Shown piece by piece: positions 1 through 11,978 of a DNA stretch of 64,000 nt. Origin of the DNA: Deltaproteobacteria bacterium (GTDB lineage Bacteria; Desulfobacterota; Binatia; UBA1149; SPBQ01); NCBI GenBank assembly GCA_029262375.1, contig JAJCZM010000008.1, positions 193,291 through 257,290 of the forward strand, read 5' to 3'. Below the pieces are notes generated by a model, which was not told the DNA's origin, ran no database searches, and was given only the letters and a program-made list of their open reading frames with translations. Within the stretch, counting starts at the first letter, position 1; every line of letters begins with the position of its first letter. Made by a program: the position numbers and the translations under genes.

Positions 1-25
1 GGAGACGTTGGTACGTGAACTGGGC

Positions 26-34
26 TGTGGATAA
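26..34 (-). promoter_or_regulatory. DnaA box (perfect consensus)
   Basis: The plus strand reads TGTGGATAA, whose complement is TTATCCACA, the consensus high-affinity DnaA box. Its place next to dnaN makes chance occurrence less likely. Confidence 0.65.
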
Positions 35-171
35 CTGGTGCAGCGAATCGCTTCTGCGCACGCCCGATATTGCTTCTGCCGGTCTCAGGGACGAGTTATG
101 AAGGCGAACGCCCAGGCACCGCACATAACGAGTGTGAGTTGCCGGCCTGAGTTATTAAGTACTTGGCATTG

Positions 172-180
172 ATATCCACA
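172..180 (+). promoter_or_regulatory. DnaA box (one mismatch)
   Basis: ATATCCACA differs from TTATCCACA only at the first base. It is oriented opposite to the box at 26-34 and sits just before the AT-rich stretch leading into dnaN. It could serve origin activity, autoregulation of dnaN, or both. Confidence 0.45.
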
Positions 181-240
181 AAGTTGCGCAAGTAATAACA
201 GCAGCAGTAATTAAATTACTCTCTTATTAATAGGTTCCAC

Positions 241-1356
241 ATGAACGTAACCATCGAACGTGAAGCGATCCTTCGTATCCTCGGCCGTACCCAAGGCGTC
301 GTAGACAAACGACACTCCATGGCGGTACTCACGAATGCGCTTGTAGAAGTTCACGACAAAGAGATCAGCATCGTTGCCACCGATCTCGAAGTGAGCCTGA
401 AACAAACCGCACCTGCGCAAGTAGGTGAACCCGGCAAAGCCGCTGCCTCTGCGCGAACGCTCTTCGAGATCGTGCGCGAGTCGAGCGCCGATGAGATTCG
501 TCTGCGGACGTTGGACAACCAGTGGGTCGAAGTCTCGTACGGAAAGTCGAACTTCAAACTCATGGGGATCGACCCCGAAGAATATCCCGGCATGCCGAAA
601 GCCGGTGCGAATGGTGCGCAATCGGCGACATTCGAAGTTGCAGCCGGAGACCTCGGCGAAATGGTCAGAAAGACTATATTTGCAGTGTCTGCTGACGATA
701 CGCGTAGCAACCTTGCGGGTGTGTACATCACGAAGTCGAAGAAGAAGAATCAGATCCGAATGGTCGCAACCGACGGTCATCGTCTGGCGGTAATCGATCG
801 TCCGATTACCGGAACGTTGCCGGAAAACGGTGCAATTCTTCCACGAAAAGGTCTGGCTGAGATCGGCAAGATGCTCGGCGAAGAGACGGGCAAAGTCGGT
901 ATCACCGTGTCCGGAAACGAGGCGATGATCACCGTCGGCGATTCGGTTCTTAGCATGCGTTTGGTGGAAGGAAGTTTTCCCGACTACCAAAAGGTAATCC
1001 CGAAAGAGACTCCGAATCGGATGACGGTCTCTCGCGATGATTTCCTACACACGCTTCGCCGTGTTTCGATTCTTTCAAGCGAACGCGCACGCGGCGTCAG
1101 GTTCCGCCTGTCGGAAGGAACGCTCGAGTTGTCCGCCAACAATCCCGACATGGGTGAAGCGAAAGAAGAACTCGCCGTGGACTACGGCGGAGCGGAGATG
1201 GAGATCGGCTTCAATGCGAAGTACCTGATCGATGTTCTCGGTGTCCTGCCGGAGGGCGGCAACGTCGAAATTGGCTTCGGCGATGAACTCTCGCCGGGAG
1301 TCTTGTCGGGCGATGACGCCGGCTACCGCTACGTCGTGATGCCGATGCGAATCTGA
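241..1356 (+). CDS. dnaN: DNA polymerase III subunit beta (sliding clamp)
   Basis: The 371-residue product matches the usual beta clamp length (about 366 in E. coli). The clamp is a ring-shaped dimer of three similar domains per subunit that tethers DNA polymerase III and other repair proteins to DNA. Recognisable features are the N-terminal MNVTIEREAILRIL, the central VATDGHRLAV motif typical of the domain 2 start region, SFPDYQKVIP, and the C-terminal YRYVVMPMRI, where the end MPMRI corresponds to the conserved MP(M/V)R(L/I) tail lining the peptide-binding pocket. The start is the only ATG placed before conserved sequence. It follows the putative DnaA boxes and is followed by gyrB without an intervening recF, which commonly occupies that position. 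Confidence 0.97.
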   Translation: MNVTIEREAILRILGRTQGVVDKRHSMAVLTNALVEVHDKEISIVATDLEVSLKQTAPAQVGEPGKAAASARTLFEIVRESSADEIRLRTLDNQWVEVSYGKSNFKLMGIDPEEYPGMPKAGANGAQSATFEVAAGDLGEMVRKTIFAVSADDTRSNLAGVYITKSKKKNQIRMVATDGHRLAVIDRPITGTLPENGAILPRKGLAEIGKMLGEETGKVGITVSGNEAMITVGDSVLSMRLVEGSFPDYQKVIPKETPNRMTVSRDDFLHTLRRVSILSSERARGVRFRLSEGTLELSANNPDMGEAKEELAVDYGGAEMEIGFNAKYLIDVLGVLPEGGNVEIGFGDELSPGVLSGDDAGYRYVVMPMRI

Positions 1357-4190
<2,834 letters not shown>

Positions 4191-4193
4191 TCG

Positions 4194-6758
4194 GTGGCAG
4201 ACACGCCCGAAAAGCAATCCACGATACCCGTCAATATCGAAGACGAGATGCGTTCGTCCTACATGGACTACGCAATGAGCGTCATCATCGGGCGTGCGCT
4301 GCCCGATGTGCGCGACGGTCTGAAGCCGGTGCATCGTCGCGTTTTGTTCGCGATGCAGGATCTCGGCAATAGCTGGAATCGTGGTTACAAGAAGTCGGCC
4401 CGTGTTGTTGGCGACGTCATTGGTAAGTATCACCCACACGGTGACTCTGCCGTGTACGACACGATCGTTCGTCTCGCCCAGGACTTCTCGATGCGCTACC
4501 CGCTCGTCGATGGCCAGGGCAATTTCGGATCGGTAGACGGCGACCCTGCGGCCGCCATGCGTTACACCGAAATTCGCATGTCTCGCATCACGAGCGAGAT
4601 GCTGGCCGATCTCGACAAAGAGACGGTCGATTTCGCGGCCAACTACGACGATACGACTATCGAACCGACTGTGATGCCGTCGCGTGTCCCGAACCTATTG
4701 ATAAACGGTTCGTCGGGCATCGCCGTCGGAATGGCAACCAATGTGCCGCCGCACAATCTACGCGAAGTCGTCGATGCGTTGTTGGCGGTGATCGAGAATC
4801 CGGAACTGACGTCACAGGATCTCATGGCGCACGTGACGGCGCCCGACTTCCCGACCGGTGGCTTGATCTACGGTCGATCGGCGATCTACGACGCGTACAC
4901 GAAAGGCCGCGGCATTCTACAAGTGCGCGCGCTGGTCGATACTGAAACGAACGAGCGTACGGGCCGTTCTCGAATCATCGTCACCGAGATTCCCTATCAG
5001 GTGAACAAGGCGCGGTTGATCGAGAAGATCGCCGAGCTCGTCAACGAGAAGCGAATCGACGGCATCTCCGACCTGCGCGACGAATCGGATCGGCAGGGCA
5101 TGCGCATTGTCATCGAGCTAAAGAAGGACGCGATCGCCGAGATCATCCTCAATCAGCTCTACAAGCACACGCAGATGCAGGATTCCTTCGGTGTGATCAT
5201 GCTTGCGATCGTAGACGGTCGCCCTCGCCTGCTCACGCTCAAGGAGATGCTCACGCTCTTCTTGGAGCACCGCAAAGAGATCGTTACGCGGGCGACTGCA
5301 TTCGATCTACGCAAAGCGGAAGCGCGCTTACACATTCTCGACGGACTGAAGATCGCGCTCGACAATCTCGATGCGATCATCGAGTTGATCCGCAAGTCGA
5401 AAGACGCACCTGCAGCGAAAGCCGAATTGATGAGCCGATTCGATCTCAGTGAGATCCAATCGCAGGCGATTCTCGACATGCGTTTGCAGAGGCTGACCGG
5501 CCTCGAGCGCGACAAGATCATTCAAGAACACAAGGAAACGACGGAGCTGATCGAGCGGCTTCGTAAGATCCTGGCCGACCCGAAAGAAGTTCTGAGTATC
5601 ATCGCGACCGAGCTGGCGGAGATCCGTGAGCAGTACGGTGACGCACGCCGCACGGAGGTCGTCGATGCGACCACCGAGATCAACATCGAGGACATGATTC
5701 AGGAAGAGGACATGGTCGTGACCGTGTCCCACGAGGGCTACATCAAGCGCAGCCCGACTTCGCTGTATCGCTCGCAGCGCAGAGGCGGCCGTGGCAAGAC
5801 CGGCGCAACCGCGAAAGGCGATGACTTCGTCGAGCATATGTTCGTTGCCTCGACGCACTCGTACATTCTGTTCTTCACGAACCGCGGTCGCGTGTACTGG
5901 AAGAAGGTTCACGAGCTACCGCAGGCCGGACGCGCCGCGCGCGGCAAGGCAATCGTCAATCTGGTTACACTCACCGAAGGTGAGAAGATCAGTGCGTTCT
6001 TGCCGGTACGCGAGTTTGTAGACAACAAGTTCATCATGTTCGCGACTGCGCGCGGTACGGTGAAGAAGACTCCGTTGCTCGACTACTCGCGCCCGCGTAC
6101 GAGCGGCATCATCGCCATCAATCTCGACAGCGAGGACGAGCTGATCGCCGTTCGCGTTACCGACGGGAGCCAACAGGTCGCGCTTTCCACGCGCGGCGGT
6201 ATGGCAGTGCGCTTCGAGGAAACCGAAGTGCGATCGATGGGCCGCAACGCCGCCGGCGTCAAGGGCGCCGCTCTTGCACCCGACGATCGCGTAGTATCGA
6301 TGGAAGTCGTGGATCCAGTCGCCACGCTTCTCACTGTCTCGGAGAAAGGTTTCGGCAAACGATCTCCCATCGACGACTACCGTCTCGTGCATCGCGGCGC
6401 GAAAGGCGTGATCACGATGAAGGTCACCGACAAGACCGGTCCGGTCGTCGGTGTACTGCAGATTCGCGATGATGATGACGAACTCATGATCGTCACGGAC
6501 GGAGGAAAGCTGATCCGCATCTCGGCGCGCGACATGCGCGTGATGGGTCGCAACACGCAGGGCGTGCGACTCGTAACGGTCGATGCGAACGATGAGGAAA
6601 TCGTGGCCTCGGTTGCACCGGTGGCACGAGAGACCGAACTCGGCGAAGGTGAGCCGGGCGAGGATTACGAAGACACGGAAGCGCTCGATGAGATCGAGCC
6701 TTCTGATGACGACGATTCCGCACCGGGCGACGACGACGCCGGCACGGACGGCGACTGA
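4194..6758 (+). CDS. gyrA: DNA gyrase subunit A
   Basis: GyrA is the DNA breakage-reunion and wrapping subunit of gyrase. The 854-residue product begins with GTG three bases after gyrB, implying co-transcription. The catalytic tyrosine is in [10 protein letters not shown]. The quinolone-resistance region reads [14 protein letters not shown], keeping the Ser and Asp that correspond to E. coli 83 and 87, so no classical quinolone-resistance substitution is visible. The GyrA box is present as QRRGGRG, which marks true gyrase rather than topoisomerase IV. The C-terminal beta-pinwheel is followed by a highly acidic tail of about 35 residues (Asp/Glu-rich, ending DDDAGTDGD), a feature known to modulate wrapping in other gyrases. 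Confidence 0.97.
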   Translation: MADTPEKQSTIPVNIEDEMRSSYMDYAMSVIIGRALPDVRDGLKPVHRRVLFAMQDLGNSWNRGYKKSARVVGDVIGKYHPHGDSAVYDTIVRLAQDFSMRYPLVDGQGNFGSVDGDPAAAMRYTEIRMSRITSEMLADLDKETVDFAANYDDTTIEPTVMPSRVPNLLINGSSGIAVGMATNVPPHNLREVVDALLAVIENPELTSQDLMAHVTAPDFPTGGLIYGRSAIYDAYTKGRGILQVRALVDTETNERTGRSRIIVTEIPYQVNKARLIEKIAELVNEKRIDGISDLRDESDRQGMRIVIELKKDAIAEIILNQLYKHTQMQDSFGVIMLAIVDGRPRLLTLKEMLTLFLEHRKEIVTRATAFDLRKAEARLHILDGLKIALDNLDAIIELIRKSKDAPAAKAELMSRFDLSEIQSQAILDMRLQRLTGLERDKIIQEHKETTELIERLRKILADPKEVLSIIATELAEIREQYGDARRTEVVDATTEINIEDMIQEEDMVVTVSHEGYIKRSPTSLYRSQRRGGRGKTGATAKGDDFVEHMFVASTHSYILFFTNRGRVYWKKVHELPQAGRAARGKAIVNLVTLTEGEKISAFLPVREFVDNKFIMFATARGTVKKTPLLDYSRPRTSGIIAINLDSEDELIAVRVTDGSQQVALSTRGGMAVRFEETEVRSMGRNAAGVKGAALAPDDRVVSMEVVDPVATLLTVSEKGFGKRSPIDDYRLVHRGAKGVITMKVTDKTGPVVGVLQIRDDDDELMIVTDGGKLIRISARDMRVMGRNTQGVRLVTVDANDEEIVASVAPVARETELGEGEPGEDYEDTEALDEIEPSDDDDSAPGDDDAGTDGD

Positions 6759-6769
6759 GCGGGCGAGCG

Positions 6770-7771
6770 TTGAGTTATAAAGTAGCCGTCATCGGAGCGG
6801 GAAGTTGGGGCACAGCCCTCGCGACTCTGCTCGCGGGAAACGGCCACTCGGTCACCATCTGGTCGCGCGGTAAGGAAGTCGCCGACTACATCAACAAGAA
6901 GCACGAGAACCGGGTCTATTTGCCGGGCATTCCGCTGCACGACGAGCTCGTTGCAACCACCGATATCGAGACCGCGCTCGTGGACGCGGCATACGTCGTC
7001 ATGGTCGTACCGTCGCATGCGATGCGTACGACCATGGAACAAGCGGCGCCGTTCATCTCGTCCGATGCGACGGTGATCTCTGCAAGTAAGGGAATCGAAG
7101 ACGATACCTGTAAGACGATGTTCCAGGTCATCGAAGATTGTGGAGTATCGGCCAAGCAGATCGGTGTGATTTCCGGGCCGAGTTTCGCCTCCGAGTTGGC
7201 GTCCGGTCAGCCCACTGTCGTGGTAGCGGCTGCAGAGACGCAGGAGGTCGCAGAAAGCATTCAGCGCCTGTTCGCGTCCCAAGCCTTGCGCGTCTACAGC
7301 AGTACCGACGTCGTGGGAGTAGAGATCGGTGGTGTCGTGAAGAACGTCATGGCGATCGCGACGGGTGTGTCTGACGGCTTGGGGCACGGGCACAATGCGC
7401 GGGCAGCTATCATCACGCGCGGTCTCGCCGAGATCATGCGCTTGGCGATAAAACTCGGAGCACAGCCGGAAACGCTATCGGGCCTCTCCGGTATCGGTGA
7501 CCTGGTGCTGACATGCACCGGCGATCTGTCTCGAAACCGCCAGTTCGGCCTGCGCGTTGGTCGTGGCGAGAAAGTCGACGAGATCCTTGCCGGAATGCGT
7601 ATGGTCGCCGAGGGTGTTCGAAACACCAAGTCGGTCAAGCAACTGGCTGCGCGAGAAGGCATCGAACTGCCAATTGTCGATATCTCGTACGAGGTTCTGT
7701 ACGAGAATCTGGACCCCAGCGAAGCGGTGACGAAGCTGTTCAGTCGTAGCTTGAAGCCCGAGTTCGGCTAG
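6770..7771 (+). CDS. gpsA: NAD(P)H-dependent glycerol-3-phosphate dehydrogenase
   Basis: GpsA reduces dihydroxyacetone phosphate to sn-glycerol-3-phosphate, the backbone precursor of phospholipids, in the cytoplasm. The 333-residue protein starts at a TTG, 11 bases after gyrA, and opens with the Rossmann nucleotide-binding motif VAVIGAGSWGTALA. Other family signatures are SASKGIED, SGPSFASELA, the conserved lysine region GVVKNVMAIATGVSDGL and LSGIGDLVLTC with SRNRQFG. It reads directly on from the gyrase genes and may be part of their transcript. Length equals the family norm. Confidence 0.95.
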   Translation: MSYKVAVIGAGSWGTALATLLAGNGHSVTIWSRGKEVADYINKKHENRVYLPGIPLHDELVATTDIETALVDAAYVVMVVPSHAMRTTMEQAAPFISSDATVISASKGIEDDTCKTMFQVIEDCGVSAKQIGVISGPSFASELASGQPTVVVAAAETQEVAESIQRLFASQALRVYSSTDVVGVEIGGVVKNVMAIATGVSDGLGHGHNARAAIITRGLAEIMRLAIKLGAQPETLSGLSGIGDLVLTCTGDLSRNRQFGLRVGRGEKVDEILAGMRMVAEGVRNTKSVKQLAAREGIELPIVDISYEVLYENLDPSEAVTKLFSRSLKPEFG

Positions 7772-7944
7772 TTTGGCGTCCATCCTGGGTTTCCGGGAGA
7801 GAGATCCTGGCGGCCTCTACCTACTCAAGTATGCAATAATGCTTTGAAATGCCGTCTACGGCCGATTTCACCCTCAGCCTGTGCGCTTGGCCTTTCCGAA
7901 TGTCTCCGCTTTAATGGCGCGACCAATTACCTAACGAGGCTACC

Positions 7945-8106
7945 GTGAAGAGGACGTATCAACCTAGCAACGTAAAGCGCCGACGGCGCCACGGCTTTCG
8001 AGCCAGAATGTCGACCCCGGGGGGACGCCGGGTCATTAAGAATCGCAGAGCGAAGGGGCGAACACGGCTTGCGGTCTCAACGCCCGCTAAGCGAAGCCGA
8101 GGGTAG
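7945..8106 (+). CDS. rpmH: 50S ribosomal protein L34
   Basis: This gene is too short for the ORF track. Translation from GTG at 7945 gives a 53-residue basic protein beginning [20 protein letters not shown] and containing [19 protein letters not shown], an unmistakable L34. It is slightly longer than the usual 44-46 residues because of a short C-terminal extension (ending STPAKRSRG). That extension overlaps the apparent start of rnpA by 38 bases. The rpmH-rnpA-yidD-yidC order is one of the best conserved in bacteria. No clear Shine-Dalgarno is present; GAGG occurs about 7 bases before the GTG. Confidence 0.93.
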   Translation: MKRTYQPSNVKRRRRHGFRARMSTPGGRRVIKNRRAKGRTRLAVSTPAKRSRG

Positions 8107-8458
8107 TCGCGATTCGAAGCTCCCGAGACGTAGAAGAATAAGGAAACGTCCGGAGTTTCTGCGCCTACAACGAGGCAATCGAGACAATTTACGAAGAAAA
8201 AGCCCCCACTTTATCCTTATCTATGCTCCCGGCCCTGCGGATGAATGCCGCATCGGGGTTACGGTTACACGGAAGGTTGGCGGCGCAGTGGCGCGCAATC
8301 GGATAAAGCGACGGGTTAGAGAATTTTTTAGATTACACAGACACGAGCTGCAGCCGGCCCATGACCTCTTGATTATCGCGCGGGCAGGCGCGGACACACT
8401 GAGCTTCGAGGATGTCGAATCAGAGTTGGCACACGCATTGGGGCTTCGCCATGAATAG
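8069..8458 (+). CDS. rnpA: Ribonuclease P protein component
   Basis: RnpA is the small basic protein that joins the RNase P RNA and helps mature the 5' ends of tRNAs. The 129-residue frame shows the family features: FLRLQRGNR near the N-terminus, [20 protein letters not shown] (the RNR motif) and [11 protein letters not shown], then [10 protein letters not shown]. The start is taken as TTG 8069, inside rpmH; in-frame alternatives before the conserved part are lacking, so an overlap of about 38 bases with rpmH seems real. The gene ends inside the start of yidD. Confidence 0.92.
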   Translation: MRSQRPLSEAEGSRDSKLPRRRRIRKRPEFLRLQRGNRDNLRRKSPHFILIYAPGPADECRIGVTVTRKVGGAVARNRIKRRVREFFRLHRHELQPAHDLLIIARAGADTLSFEDVESELAHALGLRHE

Positions 8459-8729
8459 CGAAAGAATTAGCGAAGGCCCCCACGCGCTGAGCCCTCCGAG
8501 AAACGCTCTTACAGAATTGCTGGTCTCAACGCTTCTTTTGTTGATCAGGATTTACCAGCGCGTCGTTTCTCCTTGGATCGGGCCCTCATGCCGATTCCAT
8601 CCTACCTGCTCATCGTATGCTGTCGATGCAATCCGTAAGTACGGACCTTTCGGCGGGACCTTCCGCGCGCTCGCGCGGCTCGGCCGGTGTCATCCACTCT
8701 CGAAGGGTGGATACGACCCGGTTTTGTAA
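8451..8729 (+). CDS. yidD: Membrane protein insertion efficiency factor YidD
   Basis: YidD is a small inner-membrane-associated protein that assists YidC-dependent insertion. From ATG 8451 the product is 92 residues, close to the usual 70-90. The hallmark sequence is IRIYQRVVSPWIGPSCRFHP followed by TCSSYAVDAIRKYGPFGG and GRCHPLSKGGYDPV. The ORF track extends upstream into rnpA; the ATG at 8451 is preferred because it overlaps the rnpA stop (ATGAATAG), a usual coupling arrangement. An N-terminal amphipathic helix (TELLVSTLLLLIRIYQ) would anchor it to the membrane. Confidence 0.93.
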   Translation: MNSERISEGPHALSPPRNALTELLVSTLLLLIRIYQRVVSPWIGPSCRFHPTCSSYAVDAIRKYGPFGGTFRALARLGRCHPLSKGGYDPVL

Positions 8730-8769
8730 CTCGAGGCTCTAAGCCGGCAGTGCTCCAAGAGGCTGCTGC

Positions 8770-10395
8770 GTGGAAAGTAGAGCGCTACTAGCATTCGCAC
8801 TATCGCTAGCCATTCTGATTGGCTACCAGGTTCTATTCGGTCCAGAGCAACAGCTCGCACCGACCGGCGGAGCTATGTCGGAACAGGTCGGCGCTGAGGC
8901 GGAAGATACGTCAGGCGTTGGCGGTGTCCCTCAGCATTCGGCCGCTACCACGGTGCAACCGGAGATTCCCGCGTCCTCGATTGCCGAGGGACCCGAAGTA
9001 CTGGAGACGGTTGAGACCGATCTGTATCGCGCGGTGTTTTCGTCGCACGGCGGCCGCATCAAATCGTTTGTTCTCAAGAAATACGCGAGCGATGGAGATC
9101 CAGCGGACGTCTCGGGCGCTAACGGCCGAGAGATGGTCGATGCCGAGCGACTACACCCGTTGGGCATGTACTGGAGCGACGCTTCCGGCGACGTGATGAC
9201 CGATACCGGTATCAACTACACGATCAAGGTAACGCGCAAGGCCGGCCTTGGAACGAGCGTCGTGATGAAAGCGGAGAGTCCGGACGGACATTCGCTCGAA
9301 AAGATTCTTAACCTGACCCACGGCAGCTACGTACTCGATCTCGTCGCAAAAGTTGGAGGGACGCCCCCGCAAACCATCGGTCTGGCTTGGACGCGTAAGA
9401 TTCACGACCTTGGCAGCCGTTTCGGCGGGCTGGAAGGACCTACCGCGTACATCGACCTGGATTTGGAAACCGAGGCGGCCTCGGGGCTCGACGAGCCGGT
9501 TCAGTATTCCGGCCAGACGTCGTGGGCGGGCTACACCGACCACTACTTCCTCGCCGCCCTCTTCCCGGAGCAGCCCACCGCCCTGCGGATGGTTGCGACG
9601 GCGCGCAACGGCGAAGCCCAGTCGACCTTGTGGTCTGACGACGGCAGCGGTCGCGTCGAATTCGGTCTGTTCGTCGGACCAAAAAGTATCGATCTACTCA
9701 AGTCGGTAGGACACGATCTCGAAGAGGCCGTCGACCTTGGCTTCTTTGCGGTCATTGCCCGACCGCTTCTGTGGCTACTCCTGAAACTTCACTTGGTTAC
9801 CGGCAACTATGGCTGGGCCATCGTTTTGTTGACCGTCGGTATTCGCATCGCGTTTTACCCGGTCAACCAGAAGCAGGCTAAGGCGATGAAAGCGATGCAG
9901 CGCATTCAGCCCGAGCTCAAGAAGATTCAGGAGAAGTACAAAGACGACCGCGAGAAGTTGAATCAGGAGATGATGGAGACCTACCGGCGGCACAAAGTGA
10001 ACCCGCTGGCCGGCTGCTTACCGATGGTGGTGCAGCTCCCCGTTTTCCTCGGCCTGTACAACGTTCTGCTGGCGGCAATCGAGTTGCGAGGCGCCCCCTT
10101 CGTATCTTGGATTACCGACCTCTCTCAGCCGGATCGGCTGGGCGCACTCGCGGTTCCTTTTGTGTCGCCGCCGGGGATTCCGGTGATGACGCTATTCATG
10201 GGGGCGAGCATGCTCTTGCAACAAAAGATGATGCCTGCGGGCGGTGATCCGACGCAGCAGCGCATGATGATGTTCCTGCCGCTCATCTTCACGGTCATGT
10301 TTATAAATTTCCCGTCCGGACTGGTTCTCTACTGGTTTGCCAACAACATGATGTCAATTGGGCAACAGTACTTAACGAACCGTTCGACGGCTTAG
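8770..10395 (+). CDS. yidC: Membrane protein insertase YidC
   Basis: YidC inserts and folds inner-membrane proteins, alone or with SecYEG. The 541-residue protein has an N-terminal membrane segment (residues about 5-22), a large periplasmic domain (about 60-320) of the Gram-negative type, and the conserved five-helix insertase core starting near FAVIARPLLWLL, with YGWAIVLLTVGIRI, the charged cytoplasmic hairpin (MKAMQRIQPELKKIQEKY) and NPLAGCLPMVVQLPVFLGLY. It starts at GTG 8770. khpB follows within 20 bases and belongs to the same transcript. Confidence 0.96.
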   Translation: MESRALLAFALSLAILIGYQVLFGPEQQLAPTGGAMSEQVGAEAEDTSGVGGVPQHSAATTVQPEIPASSIAEGPEVLETVETDLYRAVFSSHGGRIKSFVLKKYASDGDPADVSGANGREMVDAERLHPLGMYWSDASGDVMTDTGINYTIKVTRKAGLGTSVVMKAESPDGHSLEKILNLTHGSYVLDLVAKVGGTPPQTIGLAWTRKIHDLGSRFGGLEGPTAYIDLDLETEAASGLDEPVQYSGQTSWAGYTDHYFLAALFPEQPTALRMVATARNGEAQSTLWSDDGSGRVEFGLFVGPKSIDLLKSVGHDLEEAVDLGFFAVIARPLLWLLLKLHLVTGNYGWAIVLLTVGIRIAFYPVNQKQAKAMKAMQRIQPELKKIQEKYKDDREKLNQEMMETYRRHKVNPLAGCLPMVVQLPVFLGLYNVLLAAIELRGAPFVSWITDLSQPDRLGALAVPFVSPPGIPVMTLFMGASMLLQQKMMPAGGDPTQQRMMMFLPLIFTVMFINFPSGLVLYWFANNMMSIGQQYLTNRSTA

Positions 10396-10411
10396 GAGAC
10401 CCTTGATCGCT

Positions 10412-11965
10412 ATGTCCACATCGATCGAAGCACAAGGCGTCACTGTCGACGAGGCAATTCAGTTAGCACTGAATCAACTAGGCGTAGGCCGCGACAGTGT
10501 CGAAATAAAAATACTTCATCATCCCCGTAAGGGCTTTCTCGGAATCGGCGCGCGCCGCGCGAAAGTAGAAGCGACAGTACGTGAAGACGTGCTGGAAGAC
10601 GGCGCGGAATTCGATATGTCCGAAGGTCGCGGTAACCGCCGTCGTCGTCGTCGTCAGCCGCGACATCGCCGCGGTTCCGAGAAATCAGGATCCGAGCGCG
10701 ACTCGGGAGCTTCAACGGGCTCGGCGACTTCGCCAGGCTCGGCAGGTCCAGCACGGGCGGCAGGCTCAGCAGCTTCGGCCAGAGGCCGAGAGCAAACGCG
10801 GGGCAACGAGCAGCGTGGTGGTCGGGACCGCCGCGGCGGTGAACGACGCAGCAACGACAACCGGCGAGATCAGAAGCGCACCAACGGGCAGGACGACGTT
10901 GCGCGAACGGGCGATGCTGCTGCTGCCGATGGTTCCAGCGACGGTCCGGGCGAACAGCGTTCGGGCGGTGGCCGCCGCGGAAATCGTAGAGGCGGTCGCG
11001 GTCGCAGCGGTCGTGGTCGAGGGCAGCAACAGGACGGTCAAGCGGTAGACGGCGAAGCCAAGGTTACCGACGGCGGTACGGGCACACAGCCGGTAAGTGA
11101 AGGTGCGTCGAGCGGGCAGCCCGTGCGCTCTGGTGACGGAGAGCGCACCGGGAATCGAAGCAGAGGGCGTCGTGGTGGTCGCGGACGTGACCGCGGCGAC
11201 CGTGATCAGGCTAAGACGGAGAATCCTGCTGAGCAGGTTGTGCCGGCAACGCCTGTTGCGCCTGAAGTCGAGCCTCCGCGTAGTTCGTTCTTCCAGCCGA
11301 CGCGCACTCCCGCACCCGCACCTACTCGCAGCGAGGCGCCCGCGGCCGCAACGACGCGTTCTGAGAGTGTCGCCGGTACCGGTACTGACGCCGCGGATAC
11401 GGTAGACGCCAACGTGGAAGCACTACCTCTCTCAGAGGTGCGCGAGCGTTGCGAAGAGATCGTCAGCGAGATGCTTCGCCTGATGGGTTTCGAAGCGAAA
11501 GTATCGGCGGAGTGCATGGAGGCGGATGACGAAGTCGTCGTCCACGTCGAAGCGGACGCCGAAGGCCTGCTGATTGGTCGGCGCGGCCAGACGCTCGACG
11601 CATTTGAGCACCTGGTGAATCGAAGCGTCGCAGCCCGCGAGGCGGCCGAGAGTCGAGTCATCATCGATGTCGGTGGATATCGGGATCGTCGCCGAGAGTC
11701 TTTGCTGGAACTCGCTGCCCGTCTCAAAGAGCGCGCCATGCGTGAGGGCCGTCGAGTTCAGGTGAGCCCGATGAGCCCGCGCGATCGCAAGGTCTTCCAG
11801 GATGCGTTCGGCGAGGACAAAGAAGTCAGCACGCGCGCGCTCGGTACCGGTTTCTATCGCAGGGTGCTCATCATTCCTGAGGGTGCCGATGAACGTGAAG
11901 CGACCGGCGAAACGGATGTCATAGATAACGACGATCGACAGTCGACAAGCGACCCGGTCGAATAG
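10412..11965 (+). CDS. khpB: RNA-binding protein KhpB/Jag with long RGG-like linker
   Basis: Jag/KhpB proteins bind RNA and sit beside yidC in most bacteria; in Gram-positives they act with KhpA in cell elongation control. The 517-residue product has an N-terminal Jag_N domain (VTVDEAIQLALNQLGV, then HHPRKGFLGIGARRAKVEA), a very long low-complexity linker (about residues 70-330) rich in Arg, Gly, Ser and Gln, a KH-type domain with DAEGLLIGRRGQTLDAFEHL, and a C-terminal R3H domain (REGRRVQVSPMSPRDRK). Typical homologues have a much shorter linker. The start is ambiguous: AGGAG at 10394 is 4 bases from TTG 10403 and 13 from ATG 10412; I chose ATG. The stop is 13 bases from mnmE. Confidence 0.9.
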   Translation: MSTSIEAQGVTVDEAIQLALNQLGVGRDSVEIKILHHPRKGFLGIGARRAKVEATVREDVLEDGAEFDMSEGRGNRRRRRRQPRHRRGSEKSGSERDSGASTGSATSPGSAGPARAAGSAASARGREQTRGNEQRGGRDRRGGERRSNDNRRDQKRTNGQDDVARTGDAAAADGSSDGPGEQRSGGGRRGNRRGGRGRSGRGRGQQQDGQAVDGEAKVTDGGTGTQPVSEGASSGQPVRSGDGERTGNRSRGRRGGRGRDRGDRDQAKTENPAEQVVPATPVAPEVEPPRSSFFQPTRTPAPAPTRSEAPAAATTRSESVAGTGTDAADTVDANVEALPLSEVRERCEEIVSEMLRLMGFEAKVSAECMEADDEVVVHVEADAEGLLIGRRGQTLDAFEHLVNRSVAAREAAESRVIIDVGGYRDRRRESLLELAARLKERAMREGRRVQVSPMSPRDRKVFQDAFGEDKEVSTRALGTGFYRRVLIIPEGADEREATGETDVIDNDDRQSTSDPVE

Positions 11966-11978
11966 CGCTCGTCGAACG

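Larger units (their letters stand above)
1..240. other. Putative origin-linked region upstream of dnaN
   Basis: This non-coding stretch before the sliding clamp gene holds one perfect DnaA box on the minus strand (26-34) and one single-mismatch box on the plus strand (172-180). From about 190 it becomes strikingly AT-rich compared with its surroundings and contains the perfect 15-nt inverted repeat AGTAATTAAATTACT (206-220). In many bacteria oriC lies between dnaA and dnaN, so this may be the dnaN-side edge of the origin; dnaA itself would be to the left of the window. The dnaN promoter must also lie here, but I cannot pick a convincing -35/-10 pair. No Shine-Dalgarno motif is visible before the dnaN ATG. 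Confidence 0.5.
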
